Shown here in pieces: positions 7,799 through 11,891 of a stretch of DNA of 11,891 nt (positions within the stretch are counted from its first letter, which is position 1; every line of letters begins with the position of its first letter). The translations under genes were made by a program, and so were the position numbers. This DNA comes from Nitrospinaceae bacterium (GTDB lineage: Bacteria > Nitrospinota > Nitrospinia > Nitrospinales > VA-1). A model generated the notes under the pieces. That model did no database searches. It was given only the letters and a program-made list of their open reading frames with translations, and was not told the origin of the DNA. Location of the stretch: positions 1 through 11,891 of the forward strand of contig JAJDBI010000024.1 in NCBI GenBank assembly GCA_029261435.1, given 5' to 3'.

Positions 7799-8494
7799 AT
7801 GACTCACAAAATTCTTTTAGTCGATGATGATGAAGAGCTATTAGCTGCCTTGGAACTGAAACTCCGCAAGGAAGGTTACGAGATAGATACTGCTCCTGAT
7901 GGTGAGGCGGCTCTCGAGAAAATACAGGCTGGTGTGCCGGATCTGGTAATTTTAGACGTTAACATGCCTCGAATGAATGGTATGGATGTTTGCAAAGCTT
8001 TGCGATCCGATGATAAGACCCGGGATCTTGCTATTATTATGCTTACTGCCCGTGATGATGAAGTGGATCGTATTTTAGGTTTGGAGTTTGGTGCTGATGA
8101 CTATGTGACTAAACCTTATAATCCCAGAGAGTTGATCCTGAGGGTCAAGGGCTTATTAAAACGCATTTTTCATTTTCAGGACAATCCCGGAGCTTCAGAG
8201 TATATTCAGGTAGGGCCGTTGTCGATTGATCTGAGCAAACATGAAGTTCAGATTGAGGGGCAAGTGGTGGAATTGACCTTGACGGAATTTAAACTTCTCT
8301 CCTATCTGATTAAAAATCCAGGAAGAATCAAAACCCGAGACTTCCTTCTAGAGCAAATATGGGAATATGGAGATGGAGTATTTTCCAGAACCATTGACAC
8401 GCATATACAGCGACTACGTTCCAAATTAAAAGAAGCGGGTAAATACATCAAAACTGTTCGAGGTGTCGGATACCGCTTTGAAAAGGTCGATTGA
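7799..8494 (+). CDS. OmpR/PhoB-family response regulator, no adjacent kinase
   Basis: The 231-residue product has an N-terminal receiver (about 3-122) and a C-terminal winged-helix DNA-binding domain (about 135-231). The receiver has the acidic pocket at 9-11 (VDDDEE), phospho-acceptor Asp53 in VILDVNMPRMNG, Thr83 in MLTARDD and Lys105 in YVTKPYNPREL, so all phosphorylation residues are present. The effector domain has LTLTEFKLLSYL, then the recognition region SRTIDTHIQRLRSKL and the closing wing TVRGVGYRFE, as in PhoB and OmpR. AGGAAA lies 5 to 7 bases before the ATG at 7799. The gap from the esterase is 83 bases, so it may have its own promoter. No histidine kinase gene lies on either side, so its partner must be elsewhere. 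The family is certain; the regulon is unknown. Confidence 0.96.
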   Translation: MTHKILLVDDDEELLAALELKLRKEGYEIDTAPDGEAALEKIQAGVPDLVILDVNMPRMNGMDVCKALRSDDKTRDLAIIMLTARDDEVDRILGLEFGADDYVTKPYNPRELILRVKGLLKRIFHFQDNPGASEYIQVGPLSIDLSKHEVQIEGQVVELTLTEFKLLSYLIKNPGRIKTRDFLLEQIWEYGDGVFSRTIDTHIQRLRSKLKEAGKYIKTVRGVGYRFEKVD

Positions 8495-8619
8495 CTTCCC
8501 GCTAGTGTTAAGCCTTTCAGTTAAATGAATGACCTCCTGCCTTAGATGTTTTCTTAACTCATTTTTATGTTTGAAGTAAATAAAGAAAAGTGACGGGACT
8601 GTAACATCATCTTGATTTT

Positions 8620-8662
8620 TTGTTAACACAATATCCTTATGATGATCTTAAGTTGTTAACAC
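8620..8662 (+). promoter_or_regulatory. Paired TGTTAACA palindromes flanking a -10 box
   Basis: The 10-mer TTGTTAACAC occurs twice, at 8620-8629 and 8653-8662. Each contains the perfect palindrome TGTTAACA (8621-8628 and 8654-8661), with centres 33 bases apart, close to three helical turns. A TATGAT hexamer at 8638-8643, one mismatch from the -10 consensus, sits at the midpoint. No good -35 is visible at 16-18 bases. The layout suits an operator pair controlling the Xre-type gene starting at 8761, most simply by autorepression. Confidence 0.5.
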
Positions 8663-8694
8663 GCCTCGATATCGGAATTGCGATATCTTCCGGC

Positions 8695-8725
8695 GGGGAC
8701 AGGCAAGCGGTCCCTCAAACAGGGG
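8695..8725 (+). other. Overlapping alternative hairpins in the Xre leader
   Basis: GGGAC (8696-8700) can pair with GTCCC (8710-8714) around a 9-base loop. CCCT (8712-8715) can also pair with AGGG (8721-8724) around CAAAC. The two stems share bases 8712-8714, so they exclude each other. The block ends 35 bases before the Xre start codon. Stems are short and the role is unproven. Confidence 0.25.
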
Positions 8726-8760
8726 TGGTAGTTTCATTCATAATGGAGGAATTTTTACAA

Positions 8761-9171
8761 ATGAGCAGTCAAATCGAAAATCAGAAAACAACCGGGAAAC
8801 GATTACGAGCATGGAGGAAGTCCGTCCCATTAAAACTCATGGAACTGTCTCGATTAATCAAGGTTTCACAGGGATCTCTTTCTGATTTGGAAAACGACAA
8901 GTCTTTACCCTCGGCGACGACTTTGTCGAATTTATCCATCTTTACGGACTTAAATATTTATTGGTTATTGAACGGTCGTGGGCCGGTAATCAGGGAACAG
9001 GTTCCTGAGACAGACAAGTCAGCAGAACAGACACGTCTTTATGAAGATTTTATGTTTATGATGCAGGATAGGAAATTAAAAGGCGTTGTCGAAACTGTGA
9101 TTAACACTTACAAAAAAGGGGATGCCAAGAAAAAAGCCCAGATTCAGGGATTTCTTTCTGCATTGAGTTAA
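8761..9171 (+). CDS. Xre/CI-type helix-turn-helix regulator
   Basis: From the ATG at 8761 the product has 136 residues. The DNA-binding domain spans about 11-72: TGKRLRAWRKSV opens helix 1, LMELSRLIKVS is the scaffold helix and SQGSLSDLENDK (36-47) the recognition helix. The domain closes with NIYWLLNGRGPV, the W-L-L-x-G-x-G-P ending common in phage CI-like and chromosomal Xre repressors. The C-terminal part (90-136) is helical and basic, probably for oligomerisation; no LexA-type protease domain is present. I chose 8761 because GGAGGA (8744-8749) precedes it at 11 bases. The same frame is open from 8620, but that longer start would encode residues out of the operator-like repeats and match no domain. 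The target and inducing signal are unknown. No phage genes are nearby. Confidence 0.88.
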   Translation: MSSQIENQKTTGKRLRAWRKSVPLKLMELSRLIKVSQGSLSDLENDKSLPSATTLSNLSIFTDLNIYWLLNGRGPVIREQVPETDKSAEQTRLYEDFMFMMQDRKLKGVVETVINTYKKGDAKKKAQIQGFLSALS

Positions 9172-9950
9172 AGCCCGGGATTTAGCATTTCTTCAAACAT
9201 TACGTTGTCCAGAAATTCGTCCAGATCGGTATATTCGTCGGAAATCATTTTTGTGCGTCCTTCAGTTGAGTCGTCAATTTTTTTGAGTCCGGCGGATAGG
9301 ATCCGATTTCTCATTTCATCAACTCTTCTGTTTTCCTGTTCCTCGATATTTTTCTTTCTCTCTTGAAACTCTTTAACTTTGTCTGCGACTTTTTCCCGCA
9401 TAAGGGCTCTCTTTTGAGATTGAATTCCCTCTATGCGACTTCTCTGCTTTTCTACAATAAACCCTGCCACAATTTCTTCAATTTTCTTTTGCTTTTGGTA
9501 GCCTTTCAACAGGGTTTCCATGATTTCCCGTTTCCTGGTTTTAGAAAGGGTTATGTCATTTAGAAAAGCTTTTTTCAATACGGCCCTTTCAGCGCGGGGT
9601 TTGCCCCAGCGGTACTCGTCTTTTTCATTTACCTTTATGGTCATAACTCCATTTTTAACCCTAAGTATTGAATAGGCTTCTATAGAAGGATAGCCATGAT
9701 AGTGGTAGTTGGCTTTTAATTCGCTTACAACCATATCCATGACTTCTGGAGTCATGGCCAGCCCATTTCCCAAGTCAAGATACGTACCCACATCATAGGC
9801 ATCAATGAGAGTATTACCGGCAACTCTGATTTTTTTCACAAAGGGCTTGGAATTTACAGCTGCAGATTGTTCCGGCACAATAAGAAAAAGTGCCGATAAT
9901 AAAAATGCTGACAAATAGTTTTTCAAGTGGAGATGGCTGCCTGTTTTCAT
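9168..9950 (-). CDS. Secreted single-POTRA protein with charged helical tail
   Basis: The 260-residue product begins with a signal peptide: basic residues to Lys10, a hydrophobic core at 11-25 and a probable cleavage after Ser-Ala-Ala near residue 31. Residues 38-109 resemble one POTRA domain of the BamA/TpsB type: FVKKIRVAGNTLI opens it, then LDLGNGLAMTPEVMDMVV, an NYHYHGYPSI turn and a closing strand ending IKVNEKDE. From about 130 to 235 it is rich in Lys, Arg and Glu and probably helical or coiled coil, followed by an acidic end. There is no outer-membrane beta-barrel, unlike BamA, FhaC or ShlB. It should be periplasmic, perhaps a protein-protein adaptor. Its ATG overlaps the stop of the upstream molybdoenzyme gene by 4 bases. 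Its stop overlaps that of the convergent Xre gene. The POTRA call rests on pattern only; exact function unknown. Confidence 0.75.
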   Translation of the reverse strand: MKTGSHLHLKNYLSAFLLSALFLIVPEQSAAVNSKPFVKKIRVAGNTLIDAYDVGTYLDLGNGLAMTPEVMDMVVSELKANYHYHGYPSIEAYSILRVKNGVMTIKVNEKDEYRWGKPRAERAVLKKAFLNDITLSKTRKREIMETLLKGYQKQKKIEEIVAGFIVEKQRSRIEGIQSQKRALMREKVADKVKEFQERKKNIEEQENRRVDEMRNRILSAGLKKIDDSTEGRTKMISDEYTDLDEFLDNVMFEEMLNPGL

Positions 9951-11891
9951 AACTGTTTTTCCACAAATACTTCGATAGATTTGAATGAAGGTGTTTTTGA
10001 TTGAGGATCGAACTGGCGCGGTACCAGAATATTACTTTCAGGATAATACATCATGATATTTCCCGATTTGATGGGATAGGCCTGTATTTTTTGCCCGACC
10101 ATAACTCCGGTATTGTTTTTCACTGTTACAGTATCGCCCTGGTTCAGCCCGTTCTTTTTTATATCCTCTTCGTTCATCAAAACGACATTGCGGGATGAAA
10201 TTCCCCGATATCGATCATCCGTTTCATAAACCACGGTGTTAAATTGGCCTTCCGAGCGAATCGTCATTAAAATAAAGCTGTTTTCCTTGTTTCCCCTAAC
10301 GGCAGGAATAGGGCAGACTTTAAAACAGGCTTTGCCATCTGGTAGAGGAAATTGGGGTGTATGGAGAATTCTTCCCTTAATATGAAATTCTTTTCCTGTC
10401 TGGTCGATATTTTTTAAGGGATCAAACCCTGGTATGATGGCACCGATGATATCCCTGATATTTCCTGTTTCGCTTAAAGACTTCCACGGTATAGGGGAAT
10501 CCTTCAGAACCCGCTGGGCTATTTCGGCTATTATTTTAACTTCGCTCCTTGGACCCGAATAGCGTTGAGGGCCTCCGTCACTGAGCCTGATATAGCTGAA
10601 CATGCTCTCTTGCGTTGTTGGCTCCGGTTCCTCATCCCGAGCTTGCACAGGAAGAATGAGACTGGTTCGGCCTCGTCCGAGAAAATGGCCCTGATTCAAG
10701 GTGGTATTCAGAAAAAGACTGAAGTCAATTTTGGCAAGGGCTGCCTGAGCGAATTTTGAGTCTGGATTTGAACCATATAAATTGCCTCCCAGACTGAAGG
10801 CGAAATCGACTTCTCGGTTGTTTGCGGCTTCTATGCAAGCCAGGGTATCAAGACCCGGTTCGGCGGGCAGGGTCACGGGAAATTTTGCTTCGAGATTGTC
10901 CAACACCACTTGCTTTAATTGTGGGGTGAAACCCATCGAGCCAATTCCCTGTACGTTGCTGTGCCCTCTTAGGGGCAGGAGTCCTGCATGTTTTTTGCCT
11001 ACCATTCCCCGCATGAGTGCGAGGTTTACAATGGCCTGGACATTATTCACTCCAAAGGTATGGTGGGTGATTCCCATAGCCCAGGCAAACACAGTATTTT
11101 TGCTTTTGGAGTAGATGTCTGCGGTTTTTTCTATTTCTGCACGTGAAATGCCAGAAGAGGATTCTAAATTCTCCCAGGACTCAGCCCTGATATCGTTCTC
11201 AGTATTCGTGAAATTCCGTGTATGACTGTCAATAAAGTTCCGGTCTATTAGATCGGGGTTGATATCTGACTTGTTCAACAAGGCTTTAGCAATGGCTTTA
11301 AAGAGAGCAATATCTCCGCCTATATGGGGTTGTAAATAGAGGCTGGCAATTTCTGAACCAAAGAACAGGCTTCGTATATCAGAAGGGACACTGAAATTCT
11401 CCAGTCCGCGTTCTCTTGCAGGGTTGATCACAATCACCTTCCCGCCACGGCGGCGGACATCCATGAGAGTGCGCATGAAACGTGGATGGTTGGAGGCTGG
11501 ATTAGCTCCAATAAGAAAAATCAGGTCGGCGTGACCAAGATCATCCAGCTCGACAGTTGCAGTGCTGGTTCCCAGGCTTTGGCTCAGTCCTACTCCAGAA
11601 GCTTGATGGCAATAATAAGAGCAGTTATTGACGTTGTTGGTGCCATACATTCTGGCAAACAATTGCAACAGAAAACCTGCTTCATTGGAGGAACGTCCGC
11701 TTGCATAAAAGAAAGATCGATCAGCAGTTGTTGACTTGAGTTTTTCAATTACACGGTCAAAAGCTTCCGACCAGGTTATGGGACGGTAATTAGTTTCTCC
11801 GGCATCGCAAAGTACGGGTTGGGTCAAACGTCCGCTTAACTCCAGTTCACGAGGGGACCACTTTGAAAGCGTATCAATGTCGAATTGATCG
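9947..11891 (-). CDS. YdeP/FdhF-like molybdopterin oxidoreductase, 5' end cut by window edge
   Basis: About 648 codons are visible. The frame stays open to base 11891, so the start lies outside the window; a TTG at 11825-11827 could be mistaken for a start but encodes the Leu of GRLTQP, a conserved stretch of this family. The protein binds the bis-MGD molybdenum cofactor. Key blocks are FYASGRSSNEAGFLLQLFAR, then NCSYYCHQASGVGLSQSLGT, with a Cys (codon 11609-11611) where formate dehydrogenases place the molybdenum ligand. These are followed by DLIFLIGANPASNHPRF and GKVIVINPARERGLENF. The C-terminal molybdopterin-dinucleotide domain is seen in the last 130 residues (TIRSEGQFNTVVYETDDRYR, then GLNQGDTVTVKN). 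This matches the formate dehydrogenase-alpha-like group of E. coli YdeP, about 760 residues, linked there to acid resistance. The N-terminal iron-sulfur region cannot be judged here. No twin-arginine signal is visible. The electron partner is unknown, and true formate activity is not shown. Confidence 0.93.
   Translation of the reverse strand, partial: DQFDIDTLSKWSPRELELSGRLTQPVLCDAGETNYRPITWSEAFDRVIEKLKSTTADRSFFYASGRSSNEAGFLLQLFARMYGTNNVNNCSYYCHQASGVGLSQSLGTSTATVELDDLGHADLIFLIGANPASNHPRFMRTLMDVRRRGGKVIVINPARERGLENFSVPSDIRSLFFGSEIASLYLQPHIGGDIALFKAIAKALLNKSDINPDLIDRNFIDSHTRNFTNTENDIRAESWENLESSSGISRAEIEKTADIYSKSKNTVFAWAMGITHHTFGVNNVQAIVNLALMRGMVGKKHAGLLPLRGHSNVQGIGSMGFTPQLKQVVLDNLEAKFPVTLPAEPGLDTLACIEAANNREVDFAFSLGGNLYGSNPDSKFAQAALAKIDFSLFLNTTLNQGHFLGRGRTSLILPVQARDEEPEPTTQESMFSYIRLSDGGPQRYSGPRSEVKIIAEIAQRVLKDSPIPWKSLSETGNIRDIIGAIIPGFDPLKNIDQTGKEFHIKGRILHTPQFPLPDGKACFKVCPIPAVRGNKENSFILMTIRSEGQFNTVVYETDDRYRGISSRNVVLMNEEDIKKNGLNQGDTVTVKNNTGVMVGQKIQAYPIKSGNIMMYYPESNILVPRQFDPQSKTPSFKSIEVFVEKQL

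Noticed and set aside
8426..8629. 67-codon minus-strand frame across the end of the response regulator gene
   Set aside because: It overlaps the conserved DNA-binding domain codons, starts inside the operator-like repeat and resembles no family.
8620..8760. Upstream extension of the Xre gene (47 extra codons)
   Set aside because: It would read through the palindromes and hairpins, matches no domain, and the GGAGGA site favours the ATG at 8761.
11825..11827. TTG as start codon of the molybdopterin oxidoreductase
   Set aside because: The frame is open to the window edge and the upstream residues (WSPRELELSGR before LTQP) fit the conserved family sequence, so the gene is simply cut.

Overview
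The window comes from a Gram-negative, flagellated or otherwise motile bacterium. This is shown by a proteobacterial-type AmpG muropeptide permease, a class I (enterobacterial-type) adenylate cyclase, MotA/MotB stator subunits with a peptidoglycan anchor, and a secreted POTRA-domain protein. The DNA is moderately AT-rich. Nothing fixes the lineage; a proteobacterium or a relative in Desulfobacterota or Nitrospinota would all fit. No tRNA, rRNA, CRISPR array, insertion sequence or phage gene was seen.

Left block (1-5513, all minus strand), in order of transcription: a MotB-like stator subunit with an unusually long cytoplasmic coiled-coil N-terminus (3936-5513), a class I adenylate cyclase homologue (1630-3834), a MotA/PomA-type stator subunit (774-1601), and a pentapeptide-repeat protein that runs off the left edge (1-767). 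Gaps are 101, 28 and 6 bases, so this looks like one operon. A cyclase gene between the two halves of an ion-driven stator is the most striking arrangement in the window. It suggests a motor whose assembly or activity is linked to cAMP signalling.

Middle block (5815-9171, plus strand) starts across a 301-base divergent intergenic region. It holds ampG and an alpha/beta-hydrolase of the YqiA type, which overlap by 4 bases. Then come an OmpR/PhoB-type response regulator with no kinase beside it, and a small Xre/CI-type repressor. The repressor is preceded by two identical perfect palindromes that bracket a plausible -10 box.

Right block (9168-11891, minus strand) holds a YdeP/FdhF-like molybdopterin oxidoreductase that enters from the right edge. 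It is coupled by a 4-base overlap to a signal-peptide protein with one POTRA domain and a charged helical tail but no beta-barrel. The POTRA gene and the Xre gene end tail to tail with overlapping stop codons.

The motor and AmpG blocks share a cell-envelope theme (peptidoglycan anchoring and muropeptide uptake), but a functional link is inference only.
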